DNA from: Juglans regia
Taxonomy: Eukaryota > Streptophyta > Magnoliopsida > Fagales > Juglandaceae
NCBI RefSeq assembly: GCF_001411555.2
Contig: NC_049909.1
Span: forward strand, 21,562,623 to 21,626,622
Length of the DNA stretch: 64,000 bases
Reading direction: 5' to 3'
This document shows, in pieces, positions 1-11,967 of the stretch; the stretch's first letter is position 1, and every line of letters starts with the position of its first letter. The notes under the pieces were generated by a model. The model was not told where the DNA came from. It did no database searches and saw only the letters and a program-made list of their open reading frames with translations. A program made the translations under genes and the position numbers.

Positions 1-1
1 T

Positions 2-199
2 TTAAGTATCATAGATGATGAAATGAAAGTGAAGGCACTGTGGGAGCATTTTCAAGATAAGAAAGAATCGAGTAGGTCGGAAAATAGCCAGACCCAAAGT
101 TTATTAATGGATGATCCATTCACGGGTTCTTCTACATCCGCTGTTGATCTATATCCAATCAACGTGGAATATTCTAGTTATTGGGAGAAAAGAGTTTAG
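2..199 (+). CDS. C-terminal end of an LRR-malectin receptor-like kinase (LRR-VIII-2), partial
   Basis: These are the last 65 codons and the stop of a receptor kinase whose body lies left of the window. The translation runs from [13 protein letters not shown] to SSYWEKRV and nearly matches the C-terminal tail of the complete receptor kinase ending at 23695. Differences are few, for example M for R after SLL and one added residue before SSYWEKRV. This part follows the kinase domain and is a Ser-rich cytoplasmic tail, so it shows no catalytic motif itself. The match continues through the 3' flank and into the next gene, which shows that the receptor gene and the downstream TBL gene were duplicated together. 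No break is seen, but the state of the rest of the gene is unknown. Confidence 0.85.
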   Translation, partial: LSIIDDEMKVKALWEHFQDKKESSRSENSQTQSLLMDDPFTGSSTSAVDLYPINVEYSSYWEKRV

Positions 200-1280
200 A
201 TAAATGAGGGATACTGCTGATCTTCATGCTTAGTTTGCCGTCTTTAATCGTGCATTAATTGTTGTGACATATTATGTGGTGTACTTAAATGAAAAGTCAC
301 ATTATTTAATAAGTTCTCTTGGATTATGTGGCGTAATAAATGTGAGTTGCTAGCATAGGCATCTGAAAACTGTAAACTTTTATATGTGATACTGATATGG
401 GATTATATTTGAATTGGGACATAATCTTTATGTTTTACAATTTACATTTCCTGATTTTCATGTTTAATTTTTCTATTGATATTGCATTCTGATTAGATTT
501 TGTATATCATGTTGGTCTATAAAATCAAAAGATTTATAGCCATACCTGGCAATTTTTTACGTACGCATCCCCTTTTGATTTTTCCAGATTATAAGATAAA
601 AAAATATTTATATTGAATTTGTAAAATACATATATAAATTCTCCTTAAACTATCATTTAATTTTGAATCACTCCTCAAACTATAAATATATATATATATA
701 TATATAATTAATCTACCGCATGAAATGCATGTAGTGTGCCAGAAAGCCTTAATTTACATGCAATCAAGTCCCAACACGGACCAAGTACTACTGATCATTA
801 CTATTTGCCCCTAATGCGCACCAAATTATATGTACTTAGAAATATTTGGAAAAATAAATCACAGTAGTTCGAACTGATCATTATCCCTAAATATATTATT
901 ATAAGTTTTACAATTAAATTGATGCACTGTTTGATTAATTTCAGAAGTTAAAATCAAAATTAACTGAGTTATGATTAGGACCAACATTAATGATCGTTTA
1001 GATGCCGTTTTGAGTTTATAAAAAAATTGTTAGTTGAGAAATGATCAGTGTTTGGTCCATATATATATTCATAATGTCCCAACAACAACATTAGAAACGG
1101 AAAAGAGACTGTAAAAGAGAAAATGTGTATTACCAAAATACACATGATCATGCGTACGTGTGTGTGACATATATATATATATACTTCTGCATCATTCTTT
1201 CCACACCTTTCAAGTCCTAATTAACTGTTCTTTCTCTTTAGATCTCTCTCAACACAAGTACATACCTGACCGCGTACGCC
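200..1280. repeat. Intergenic copy of 23696-24840: RLK 3' flank and TBL upstream region
   Basis: No gene is seen. The stretch aligns almost base for base with 23696-24840, including the TA-dinucleotide run at about 683-704 and the pyrimidine-rich leader just before the TBL start codon. The right copy has a longer TATG/TA run near 24680-24720 and about 30 extra bases near 24610-24645. It probably holds the 3'UTR of the upstream kinase and the promoter of the TBL gene. Confidence 0.8.
1168..1183 (+). promoter_or_regulatory. Candidate TATA region of the TBL gene
   Basis: A TATATATA run lies about 100 bases before the TBL start codon and is followed by a CT-rich stretch (TTTCTCTTTAGATCTCTCTC) typical of plant 5' leaders. 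The same arrangement is kept in the second copy near 24677-24700. The assignment rests on position and composition only. Confidence 0.3.
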
Positions 1281-3578
1281 ATGAAACATTGGATTAAAAG
1301 CTTTTGTTCTTTTGCTTTTGTCGTGTTACTCGTTTCATGCCATTCCAAAACGGAGCAATTGAGTATGTTAATAGGTCATGAAGATCATTATTTACAAACG
1401 GGCAGCTGTGATTTCTTCCGAGGAAGATGGGTTCAAGATGATTCCTATCCTTCGTACAACTCAACATCCTGCCCCTTCATTATGAAAGAATTTGACTGCC
1501 AGAAAAATGGGCGACCTGATACTGATTATCTCAAATACAGATGGAAGCCTCGCCGTTGTAAATTGCCAAGGTCAGTCGGTACCCATATATGTATGCATTA
1601 ATAATATGTGTTATCAAAAACCTGCATCTTGCATGTGTCCATGATCTAGTGTCCTAACTGCAGGGTACGTACGTAACGTCCGTCTTAATTTATATGTATG
1701 ATCATTTTTTGCATGTCTTGTACATATGCATGTAGATTCAACGGTCTGGATTTCTTGAGAAGGTTTAAGGGGAAGAGAATATTGTTCGTAGGGGACTCTC
1801 TAAGCCTCAATCAATGGAAATCTCTCACATGCATGTTGCATGTTTCAGTGCCCCAAACAAACTACACTCTCGAGAGAAAAGGTGCTCTCTCCACGTTTAC
1901 TTTGCAGGTGAGTAGCTAGCTAGGTACTTTTGATGTTACATGTTTCATGATCGAAGTTGCATGCGTGCACGTGGCACTTTTGATGAGTTTTCTTCAACCC
2001 GGTTGGTTCCATCTACTTGTTATAAAGCAGAATGCTCTACGATTGGGATTTTTTCAGTGCGAGCGACGTACCATGTTAAACGTATTGGAAGGCCATTAAC
2101 TTGGTTGATTTTGTGAAATCATCGCAATTAATTAAATCTATATCTTCCTATCAATTTAAGTTTTTGAGACGAACAATGATGATTTCAGAAATTTTGTTAT
2201 CATCTGTGCATATTACATGGGAATTTCATGGATGATGGGATTGCAGGAATATCGCATTTCTGTGGCGCTATCTCGCAATGGGTTTCTAGTTGATCTGGTA
2301 AAAGAAAAGATGGGCGCAGTCCTGAAGCTGGACTCCATTAACAATGGTAATGCATGGAGAGGATATGACATGCTTATCTTCAACACCTGGCACTGGTGGC
2401 TCCATACAGAAAGAAAACAACCGTACGTACGTAATTAATTAGATTCTCCAACAACATGAGCTGCATGTCTTTTTGGTGCTTTAAGGTACGTACGTATATA
2501 GGTCTAATATTAAGAAATATTATTATTGTTTTGAAGTTGCAGTTGGGATTACATTCAACAAGGAGATAGAATACACAAAGATATGGATCGTTTGGTTGCT
2601 TTCAAGGAGGGGCTCACTACTTGGTCAAAGTGGGTGGACTCTAACGTTGATCCTAAAATAACCAAAGTATTCTTCCAAGGAATTTCTCCAACCCATTTCA
2701 AGTAATTAAGCCCTGATCTCCTACAACTCAACCCGTTTTATATATAGTAATATATATTGAATTTTGAGTTTTGGAACGTAAAAAAGTAATTTTTATCAAT
2801 CTAATAATTCTTATAGGTAAAAATGATATTTGAAAAATTTATAGAAGAATAATGACATGAGTCTTAAGGTGTGTACTGATCACTTTGAAAAAAGTGTAAT
2901 CTATCAAAGTATTTATAAAAGCTGAAAATTCATTTTTTAGGATGTACTTGAAAAACACCTACGAAGTTCGAACGTATAGAAGATGTACTCGAAAACCGTC
3001 ATAGAAACTTTTACTAAATAATTAACAATTTTTTTAAAAAAAAATTATACTTATCATCTCCAAGCAATACATGAGTGCCACACATGGTTTTCTATTTTTT
3101 ATTTTTATTTTTTTCATTTCTAAATGTAAGGTGTATGGATGATGAATAGAAGAACTTAATTAGTTTAAGAGGAATAAAATAAATATAAATATAATGTGTT
3201 GTATGTAGGATGATCAATAACAAAATTCTAATTTTTGGTGGTCATGTTGAATTCAACAGTGGCAAAGACTGGAATTCGTCGAAGTCCACAACGTGCCATG
3301 AAGAAACCAAACCCTTGAGGAGTTCGACATATCCAAAGGGTTCTCCACCAGCAGTAGCTGTTGTAAAGAGTGTGTTGAAGAAAATCTCAACTCATGTCAC
3401 ATTGCTCGACATGACTACATTATCTCAATTGAGAAAAGATGGACACCCATCCATTTATGGCTTTGGAGGGAAAAGGGGGAACGATTGTAGTCATTGGTGT
3501 CTTCCTGGTGTCCCTGATACATGGAATCAACTCTTATACGCAACTCTTATTACTCCAAGAAATTCTAAAAATAATTAG
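1281..3578 (+). CDS. Trichome birefringence-like (TBL) protein, intact, 5 exons, 371 aa
   Basis: Exons are 1281-1570, 1736-1907, 2247-2422, 2543-2701 and 3260-3578. They join in frame to 1116 nt, and every intron is GT-AG. The protein starts with a hydrophobic signal peptide or anchor (residues about 1-20). A TBL N-terminal domain follows ([33 protein letters not shown], residues about 42-97). The PC-esterase domain has the GDS motif ([11 protein letters not shown], residues 116-118) and, near the C-terminus, the DxxH motif ([18 protein letters not shown], 341-344). TBL proteins are Golgi enzymes that O-acetylate wall polysaccharides such as xylan, mannan or pectin, with GDS Ser and DxxH Asp/His as catalytic residues. 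Length fits the shorter TBL members of the TBL36-43 type; the exact substrate cannot be told. The exon 4/5 junction (2701/3260) was chosen because it restores NGKDWN. Confidence 0.9.
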
Positions 3579-4080
3579 AACTTTTTAACCAAACTGTATT
3601 GGTAATACGCATACTATAATTTCTCTGGTAAATGAAGAAGATAAGTAAAAATAGAATTTATAAAAATACTTCTATTCAGATGAATGTTATAGATAGTGAG
3701 AGGACCTATTTATAAAAAAAAGAGACCAAGTTAAATAAGGAAATACATAAATACAATATCTCCTAATCTAAATTGTATTCCAATCAAAATAATATACATG
3801 AAATTACGACGACAAAATATAATCGAAATGGTTGGTGCCCTTAAGAGGAGTTTTTACTTTTTTGGTAACATGAGAACAGGATAATCGAGGAAAAGTTAGG
3901 ATTGAAGTAAAGATTTTTAAATAAAGAGAAATGATATTTGTAATTTTAGAGTATGCAAATTGCAATCTCCACATATTCTATTTTAAAAATAAATGATTAA
4001 ATCTAAGATTTACATTAAAAAAAAATTTAATAATAAACGCTTATTTATTTATTTATTTTAGATAAAGTAGGCTGAGCTAT
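3579..4080. other. 3' flank of the TBL gene, no gene seen
   Basis: AT-rich DNA with only short chance reading frames. It should contain the TBL 3'UTR and terminator. No repeat boundary could be placed here. Confidence 0.5.
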
Positions 4081-4119
4081 TGATTTAAGGGAAAAAGATG
4101 TTTGGGAGTAGTAGTTGGG

Positions 4120-4190
4120 GCAGATTTTCATGAACAACTGTGGACATCGAGTTGAGGACCTGTGGTCCTTCATGCAGCCACGTAGGCAGG
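4120..4190 (+). repeat. 70-bp conserved element, copy 1 of 6
   Basis: Starts GCAGATTTTCATGAACAACT and ends CACGTAGGCAGG. It is followed at once by ACTATATAAAATAAGAG, a TATA-like stretch shared with copies 2 and 6. It contains the inverted pair AGGACC-TGT-GGTCCT, a small perfect stem. The same element recurs at 8249, 11089, 53750, 58544 and 61581 without indels. Function unknown. Confidence 0.7.
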
Positions 4191-4236
4191 GGACTATATA
4201 AAATAAGAGTGATATTACTCATCATTTCAATTATCA

Positions 4237-5278
4237 ATGATGAGTAAATCAAGGTCAGTCTTCTTCTTATGGCCAATTTAAGAAGGTTTGGCAGCAAATT
4301 TGGCAATCTAATGTCCCCCCTAGTGAAAAGGTCTTCTTGTGGAGAGCATGTCTTGATGCACTCCCAACTCAGTCCAAGTTATTTCAGAAAAGAATTGTTG
4401 ATCATCCTTTATGTCCCATCTGCAAGTTGGAAGAGAAAACTGTTGTTCATGTTCTTTGGGGGTGTGAAGCTGCTCGAGATGTCTGGAGTCAATGTTCAAT
4501 AAAGCTCCAAAAGTGTCACCTCCCTCAATCTTCAATGCTGCATCTAGTTGAAGCCATTATTGTTTCCATGGCCCCTAATGTTTTTCAAGAATTTATAATC
4601 GTAGCCAAAAGAATATGGTGAAGAAGAAACAATTTTATCTTCAACAGAAATTTTTCTCACCCTAACACTCTGGTTAGAGAGGCCAACCACACCATAGAAT
4701 TGCTAAGAGAGGAAGAGCAAAGAGTTTTATGCAGAATCAATTCAGGTAGCCCTTCATCAGAGGTCTGGAATCCTCCTCCTTTCAACTGGTATAAAATCAA
4801 CTGAGATGGGGCTATTGATAAGTTTAAAGGGCTGATTGGTATTGGCATCTGTGTTAGGGACTGTGAGGGTCACATTGTGGCTACCTTAAGGCACAACAAA
4901 CACATGTACCCTGATCCTCTTCTTGCTAAGTCTTATGGTGCACTGCAGGCCATTAAGTTTGGCATTGAGCTTGGCCTTGGACAAGTCATCTTCGAAGGTG
5001 ATTCCCTGCAGGTTATTAATAATCTCAAGGCTACTGCTGAGGTTTGGTCCAGTGCAAGCATGTTCGTGAGTGAGGCCAGAGAGTTATCTAGTTGCTTTGC
5101 TAAATGTGATTTTTCTCATGTTAGGAGAAATGGTAATAACATTGCACATTTGTTAGCAAAAAATGCTCTTACTATTTCAGATTTCATTGTAACTATGGAG
5201 GAGGTTCCTCCATGTATTTCTTATTTGTTATAATGAAATGAGAGATATGATTTCCCTTCAAAAAAAAAAAAAAAAAAA
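4237..5278 (+). mobile_element. 5'-truncated LINE (zf-RVT and RNase H parts) with poly(A)
   Basis: The left part encodes a reverse-transcriptase zinc-binding region (PPSEKVFLWRACLDALPTQS, then CPIC and HVLWGCEAARDVW). The right part (about 4790-5232) encodes a plant-type RNase H domain (DGA start, FEGDSLQVI, HVRRNGNNIAHLLAKNA). A poly(A) run at 5261-5278 marks the 3' end. The 8-bp AATTATCA lies on both sides (4229-4236 and 5277-5284) and fits a target-site duplication. Two in-frame stops (TGG to TGA after RIW, and just before DGA) make it a dead copy. It cut an upstream-module copy in two: uninterrupted copies at 8.35 kb and 61.68 kb run straight through this site. Confidence 0.85.
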
Positions 5279-5284
5279 TTATCA

Positions 5285-6155
5285 TCATCTTTTCATTATT
5301 TTATGATGTGACATAAGATGATTAGAGACTATTTATTATATTTTATTTGTGAACTTATCATTTAATGTCAAATTATGAAATGATAAGTTGATGATAAAAA
5401 AATAAATGAGGAATAGATTTTTTTATAAAATAAATGGTCATTGGGCTAACATTTGATAAAATATAAAATAAATAATAAAATTTATCTTTTTGTATTAATT
5501 TAAGTAAGTAGTACTGATTTCATATGTATAATAGCATAACAGAGGTGATCTTAATCGAATCATCATTCTACATTTTATTAAATTAATTAAATATTTCACT
5601 TATCGAACATTTCATTGTGGGAGAATTAGACTCATACGTAAGGATATCGAAAAATGTTAATATATAAAATAAATAATAAAATTTATATCTTCCTATTAGC
5701 TTAACCTATCTTATTTCACAATCTATTTTCAGTAACTAATGTTAACAATTAGTAGCGATTTCCCAATTTTAGGCATTAAATTTGTAATTGTAATATATTA
5801 AGAAAATGATATAATAACAATATATATCATAGTCAATTTACAACTTAGCATGTAATAATTATTTTTTTTCATGTACTTTAAACTGTTATTAGGACAATAG
5901 TTTTGAATTAAAGTGAAAATAAATAATTTTTTAATATGAAATTGTAGATAAAATATTGTGCGACTCATAAAGTCCTTGTAGTCTCTCTCAGCTCGTCCCT
6001 ATGTATCTATCTCCAACGAAAGGTCCTTCCTTGCATTTGGTCTCCACTAGTACTGCTTACGTCCCAATTAAATTCAAACTGATCCTATCGTCTCTCTCTT
6101 ATAATTCTCTGAACTCCTTCGTACTACTTATTCATGAGCCATTTGTGTACTAATT
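5285..6155 (+). repeat. Upstream module copy 1: TRIM-like repeat and RLK 5' leader, headless
   Basis: This continues the module cut by the LINE. About 5445-5710 holds a repeat seen many times in the window: two AATATAAAATAAATAATAAA blocks flank a diverged tRNA-primer-like stretch and a GAGAATTAGACTC stretch. This layout resembles a decayed TRIM (miniature LTR element). About 5970-6155 matches the 5' leader of the intact RLK (CTCTCAGCTCGTCCCTAT to TTCATGAGCCATTTGTGTAC), but the copy stops about 60 bp before where the ATG would be. No coding exon follows. Confidence 0.65.
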
Positions 6156-9100
6156 TAAATAAGTAATTACATAATAGACCACTTCTACACATTTACCATG
6201 ACCCAACGATACTAACTGCATGCCAGTGCTAATTAAGGTCCTTTGTGGGCGAGGAGAGTAGAAACACAAACAAACGCCCAAAGGGGAGAGAGACAGGGTG
6301 GTTGGAGCGTTGGTGGCAAAGAATAAGAGGACGATCGATTGTTAAATAATATAGAGAATTAGAAACATGCAATTTTTTATTTTTTATTATAAAATAGATT
6401 TAAAGAATAATACAAAATTATATCAATTTATAAAATTAATTTTATATAATTTCTTTATAATTATAACAATTATAAAAACAAATCGTCTAGAAAAAGTAAT
6501 ATATTATATATATCGAATACAAAAATAAAGATGAGAAAATGTGCATGTTTTAGGATTGTGTGTGGTAAGAAATATAACTTATAACTTTAAGACTTATAAT
6601 TTATAACTCAAATAATAAGCTTTATATTTCAAAAGATGTTTATTGTTTGATAAACATGTATCTAAAATATTTTTAAAATTAGTTACATTAATTTTTTAAA
6701 AATATACAGTTATGTGTATGAGCTTTTTGATAAAAACTTTAATTTAATTTTTTTTTTTAAATAGACTTTGAATTTTTTTAAATGATTAAACTATTTTTAT
6801 AAATTTATCAAACATATAATTTTTTTATAAAAAAGATTTTAAACAATTAAAAGAACTTTTTAAATTATCAAATCGAAACCCCAAACAGGTTCTTACTTTT
6901 ATAAAAAAGAACTTTGGAACGCGAAAAGTCGTTTAAGTACGACCGTAAGCAGATAATCATTGGTTACGTAGGAGATAATCATTCTCCAATCAAAACTTAT
7001 CTTAATTTATTTTATTTGATAGTTATAATTTTTTTAAATTTTTATATAAAATATAATAAATAATTCAATTTTTTTAAATTTTAAAATATTTTTATCAAAT
7101 CTCACATAAAATATAATAAATAATTCAATTTTTATTTTACTATTCACAAATTATCTCAACTCATCCCATCTTTAAATTCAAATCACACCTCAATCAGTCC
7201 ATCTTGGATTTTTTTTTCTTTAATATGTTCTATCGTTTGTCTCTTGGTTTAGAACCACCACTGGCACCGGATCCAATATCTTAGGATGGACTCGTGCTAT
7301 ATATATGTACATATTTTATGCATTTATTAAGTGATAATTTTATTATCGTATTTTGTTAATTTAAACTTTAAATTTTAAATTTTTTATGATTTTCAATAGC
7401 CAACACATTAACAAATTTTCGAATAATTTTGTTTGCTTTTGTTTTGTTTTTACGGTACGAACGTACAGGCCAAGACCGTATACTCAAAGAGTTGTATTTT
7501 TTTTTCTTTTTTTTCATATATATTTTTAATCATTATAAACATTTTTTAAAAAAATAAAAAATTCATAATATTTTTAAAAAATATTTTTTTAATCACTAAA
7601 TAAAAATAAAAAATACCACATAAATTTGGATCCCGAATTGCATCTCTGGCACTCAGACGTACGAGAAAAGTCGTACCTATCCATTTGCGGTAGCGCCCAC
7701 ATCTATTGAAGAACATGAGCACATTCACCGGTCACCACACGTACCTTGATTGATTGAATATTTGCAAAACTAGTAGTTGTCTACCATTAATGCATGATAT
7801 ATATACATGGCCTCCAAATGACTTTTCTAACCTGTCTCTCTGGATGGTGGCTAGGAGCATTATGTCATTATATATGGGACGTGGTCTTCATTTGCCAATA
7901 ACAGTTAAATATCATTGTCAGCTTAATTTCCTCGAACCAGATTCTTCGACCTTCGATGTATATCTTTTTTGAGCATTGCTATTCATAAGTCCATACATCA
8001 CACACCATAATTTTTTTATTTTATTTTTATTTTTTAGTTTTTTTAAAAATATTTTTTTTCGGTTTTATTATTTTTAAAACAATTGAATTCTTTTACTCAT
8101 CATCCATATACAACACATTTGGTAAGAAAGAAAATTAAAAAAATCATAAAAAATATTGTGTGTGGTGTATTATACTTATGAATAGAATTTTTCATCTTTT
8201 TTATCTCACGTTGATTTGAGGAAAAAAGATGTTTGGAAATTCTTGGGACAGATTTTCATGAACAACTGTGGACATCGAGTTGAGGACTTGTGGTCCTTCA
8301 TGCAGCCACGCAAGCAGGATACTATATAAAATAAGAGTAATGTTATTCAACATTTCAATTTTTTACCATCTTTTCATTATCTCATGATATAACATTAAAT
8401 GATTAGAGACTTAAAAAAATAATTAAAGATTATTTATTATATTTTATTTATGAATCTATCATTTAATGTCACATTATAGAATGATGAGATGATGATAAAA
8501 AAATAAATGATGAATAGATTTTTTTCATAAAATAAATGGTCATTGGGCTCACATTTGATAAAATATAAAATAAATAATAAAAATTAATTTTTTGTATTAA
8601 TTTAAGTAATTAGTGATTTCATATGTATAATAGCATAACAGAAGTGATCCTAATCGAATCATCATTCTACATTTCATTAAATTAATTAAATATTTCACTT
8701 ATTAGACCTCTCGTTGATGGAGAATTAGACTCACATGCGCGTAAGGAAGAGTGTTATAAATTTAAGATATAAAATAAATAATAAAATCTATATCTACCTA
8801 TTAGTTTAATCTATTTTATTTCACAATCTATTTTCAGCAACCAATGTTGACAATTACTCGCGATTTCTCAATTTTAGGCATTAAATTTGTAATTGAAATA
8901 TATTAAGAAAATGGTATAATAACAACTATATATATCATAGTCCATTTACAACTTAGCATGTAATAATATTTTTTTTTCATGTACTTTAAACTGTTAATAG
9001 GACAATAGTTTTGAATTAAAGCGAAAAGAAATAAATTTTTAATATGAAATTGTAGATAAATTATAGAGCAGTTGGTATTTATCATTATCCAATATATAAT

Positions 9101-9680
9101 ATTAATCCTCTTTCTAGGAAAGTTTGATATTGGATTTTTTTTTTCTTATAATTTTCAAATGATTAATTGAAAATAGTATATTTTTGTACTTTTTCGTGTC
9201 ATCTGTCGATTCTGTCCGTGTGTCGAGCATTTCTCCTTCTCTATATATAATTAAAATTTATTACAAAAAAATTATTTATTTACAATCAATTAATTTCAAT
9301 AAAATAATTATTTATAATTAAAATAAATCGTCGCAAATAAATTACTACAAATATCTATTTTTTATGTAGTAATTGGCCGGTATGATAATATGATAACCTG
9401 ATCACATTATGATCTATTAATTATGAATTTTTTTATTTATGCAAAGAAGACTTGGTCTCTAATTGATTAGTAGATTTAAATATATAAGATATATTTTTTT
9501 TGAAAAAATATGCCTAGTCACTCTCTCGTCTTAAATGTGCACACTAGTACAGTCTCCTATCAGCTCGTCCCTATCTGTCTCCAGCCAAAGGTCCTTCCAT
9601 GCATTTGCTCCCCACTACTGCTTACGTCCCAATTAAATTTAAACTGATCCTATCGTCTCTCTCTTATAATTTTCAGGGAA
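6156..9680 (+). repeat. Upstream module copy 2: block U, 70-bp element, TRIM-like repeat, leader fragment
   Basis: 6200-7980 (block U) matches 52150-53700 and 56940-58500. Landmarks are TTAAGGTCCTTTGTGGGCG, the GGTGGTTGGAGCGTTGGTGG stretch, GGAACGCGAAAAGTCGTTTA and CCACTGGCACCGGAT. It lacks the MITE that interrupts the other two copies. The 70-bp element at 8249, a TRIM-like repeat at about 8565-8830 and a shortened RLK leader at about 9535-9677 follow in the same order as before the RLK at 62606. All reading frames here are short and not conserved between copies, so the block is read as non-coding. Confidence 0.7.
8249..8318 (+). repeat. 70-bp conserved element, copy 2 of 6
   Basis: Starts CAGATTTTCATGAACAACTG and ends CACGCAAGCAGG, followed by the same ACTATATAAAATAAGAG stretch as copy 1. 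No indel relative to the other copies. Confidence 0.7.
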
Positions 9681-10149
9681 AAAGATATTTCAATGAATTC
9701 TTTATTTTATTTTTTAAAATATTTATTTTATTTTACATATTAATTTTTATAATATATCATACATCAATGTATCTATTTTTTAATATCAATTAAATATTAT
9801 ACTTTTTAATATTTTTTTATTTATTTTAAATATTTTTTCTAACTATCAATAATTTAATCAAATGTTTTGATATTTATAATATCTCTCCATATGTAATTTT
9901 ATATAATTATATTCTATTTTAAATTAATTCAAATTTATAAACTAAAATAAGATATAAATTAATTCAAAAAGTAAAAAGAAGAAATTAATTCAACTTCAAA
10001 TTTTGCCATTAGCGTCTAGCAAAAAAAAAAAAAAGTGTAAAAATAAAAGAGAGGATTTTAAATAAAAATAAATGACTTTTATGGAAATGAAAAAAATTAA
10101 ATAGTAAGAGAGAGAAATTAATTTAAAATATTTACAATGAAGAGTAGCT
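9678..10149. other. AT-rich DNA, nothing recognised
   Basis: Very AT-rich with long A and T runs. It separates the truncated leader of module copy 2 from the copia fragment. No gene, repeat boundary or motif could be supported. Confidence 0.5.
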
Positions 10150-10213
10150 CGTTTCACATCTAACATATTACTATAACAGAATGTAAAATAAAAGAAGAAA
10201 TATAAGATTCATT
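10150..10213 (+). repeat. Left copy of a 64-bp direct repeat flanking a copia fragment
   Basis: Starts CGTTTCACATCTAACATATT and ends ATATAAGATTCATT. It is repeated at 10954-11017 with a single A/T difference. The two copies abut the copia fragment exactly on both sides, like a very long target-site duplication. Confidence 0.85.
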
Positions 10214-10953
10214 GGGCTGGCGATCCTGATGATCGTCGTTCCACTACGGGCTATGCAATTTTTATCGACTCATCTCTAATTTCTTGATCTACGAAGAAAC
10301 AGTCAGTCGTTGCCAAGTCCAATACCAAAGCTGAGTATCGAGCCTTGGCGATGGTTAGGGCTGAACTTTACTGGATTCGCATGTTACTCAAGCATTTGCA
10401 CATTACAATCCCAACTGTCCCTACTATCTGGTGCGACAACAGTGGTGCAATTGCACTTGCCTCCAATCCTATTTTTCCCGCTCAGACGAAATATATTGAA
10501 GTCGACTTTCATTTCATTCGTGAGAAAATAGCAAACAAAGATGTCTCACTTCAGTTTCTTGCTTCATCTAATCAGCTGGCTGATGTGCTCACTAAAGGCT
10601 TCAGTTCTGTCCGCTTCTGAATGCTGCGATCCAAGCTTCTGGTGACAACACTCCCCATTCGCTTGCGGGGGGATGTTAGACAGATAAACCAAAAATCAAA
10701 TACTCCCAAAGATCACTCACCACAAGATCAAGAGTTACCAACAGCTCCTCAATGATTATCATCTACAACAACTTCACCCTTACCATCTGCAACAATTCCA
10801 ACTGTTATGACTCCTGATATATATGAATATTTGAATTGTATATATATCCATTTATGTAATTCAAACTGGACTACTTACTGATTGTACGTCTATATAAAGA
10901 GGTTAATACACACGGCTGAGTATTCAAGTCAGCCTATTCTTTAAATATTTACA
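10214..10953 (+). mobile_element. 3' fragment of a Ty1-copia retrotransposon with its 3' LTR
   Basis: 10214-10620 encodes the end of a copia RNase H domain: GDPDDRRSTTGYA, then AEYRALAMVRAELYWI, WCDNSGAIALASNP, HFIREK and LADVLTKGFSS. One in-frame stop follows SSLIS. After the stop codon lies the polypurine tract (CTTGCGGGGGGA), then an LTR starting TGTTAGACAG at 10674 and ending TTTACA at 10953, about 280 bp, with TATATAAAGAG inside. Everything 5' of RNase H and the 5' LTR are absent. A 64-bp direct repeat abuts both ends, far longer than the 5-bp duplication made by an integrase. Confidence 0.85.
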
Positions 10954-11017
10954 CGTTTCACATCTAACATATTACTATAACTGAATGTAAAATAAAAGAA
11001 GAAATATAAGATTCATT
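10954..11017 (+). repeat. Right copy of the 64-bp direct repeat
   Basis: Matches 10150-10213 with one substitution. It begins directly after the last base of the copia LTR (TTTACA). Confidence 0.85.
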
Positions 11018-11967
11018 CGAGGTCATTTTTAAGAAAATTTCTTTATATTGTAAAAATATATAATATAGGAAGTGCGCTAGACTAGGCGCAGATTTTCATG
11101 AACAACTGTGGACATCGAGTTGAGGACTTGTGGTTCTTCATGCAGCCACACAGGCAGGTGCAATACAATCACACTTTGTATGAGAACTGGGTACGGATAC
11201 CGACAGGGTGCAATAATTTTTTTTTTTAAAGAAATCGCCATTGGGTATAAAATATAAAACAAATAATAAAATTTATCTTTTTATATTAATTTAAGTCGTG
11301 ATTTTATATGTATAATATTATATAAGAGGTCGTAATCCAATCATCATTCTATATTTAATTAAATTAATTAAATATTTTACTTATCAGATATCTCATTTGA
11401 AAAAAAATTAGACTCATATATAAGGAAGAGAAGAGTGTTGAAATATAAAATAAATAATAAAACTAACATTTTCTTATTTGCTTAATCTATTTTATTTCAC
11501 AATATGTTTTTAACAACCAATATTTCCCAATTTTAGGCATTAAATTTGTAATTGTAATATATTAAGAAAATGATATGATAACAACTATATATATCATAGT
11601 CAATTTACAACTTAGCATGTAATAACTATTTTTTTTCATGTACTTTAAACTGTTACTAGGACAATAGTTTTGAATTAAAGTGAAAATAAATAATTTTTTA
11701 ATATGAAATTGTAGATAAAATATTGTGCGACGCATAAAGTCCTTACAGTCTCTCTCAGCTCGTCCCTATATATCTATCTCCAACGAAAGGTCCTTCCTTG
11801 CATTTGGTCTCCACTACTGCTTAGGTCCCAATTAAATTCAAACTGATCCTATCATCTCTCTCATATAATTCTCTGAACTCCTTCGTACTTCTTATTCATG
11901 AGCCATTTGTGTAGTACTACTTTCACTTGTTAATTGGGTATGTTCTGAAGTTGGTATTTTCGTTGGC
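11018..11967 (+). repeat. Upstream module copy 3: 70-bp element, TRIM-like repeat, 5' leader of the RLK
   Basis: Contains the 70-bp element at 11089-11158, a TRIM-like repeat at about 11250-11480, and the leader at about 11729-11930, which runs directly into the receptor kinase gene. This is the only leader of the three stacked ones still attached to a coding region, so it most likely holds the working promoter and 5'UTR. Flanks of the 70-bp element differ here from copies 1 and 2 (no TATATAAAATAAG stretch). Confidence 0.65.
11089..11158 (+). repeat. 70-bp conserved element, copy 3 of 6
   Basis: Starts CAGATTTTCATGAACAACTG and ends CACACAGGCAGG. The left flank differs from every other copy, so the conserved unit is bounded sharply on that side. 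The right flank (CAGGTGC) matches copies 4 and 5. Confidence 0.7.

Noticed and set aside
4127..4206. Small peptide MNNCGHRVEDLWSFMQPRRQ in the 70-bp element
   Set aside because: Copy 6 lacks the ATG and has an early stop, the C-terminal part differs in every copy, and several changes are non-synonymous.
10310..10531. 73-aa frame overlapping the copia RNase H
   Set aside because: Wrong-frame shadow of the RNase H coding sequence at 10345-10620.
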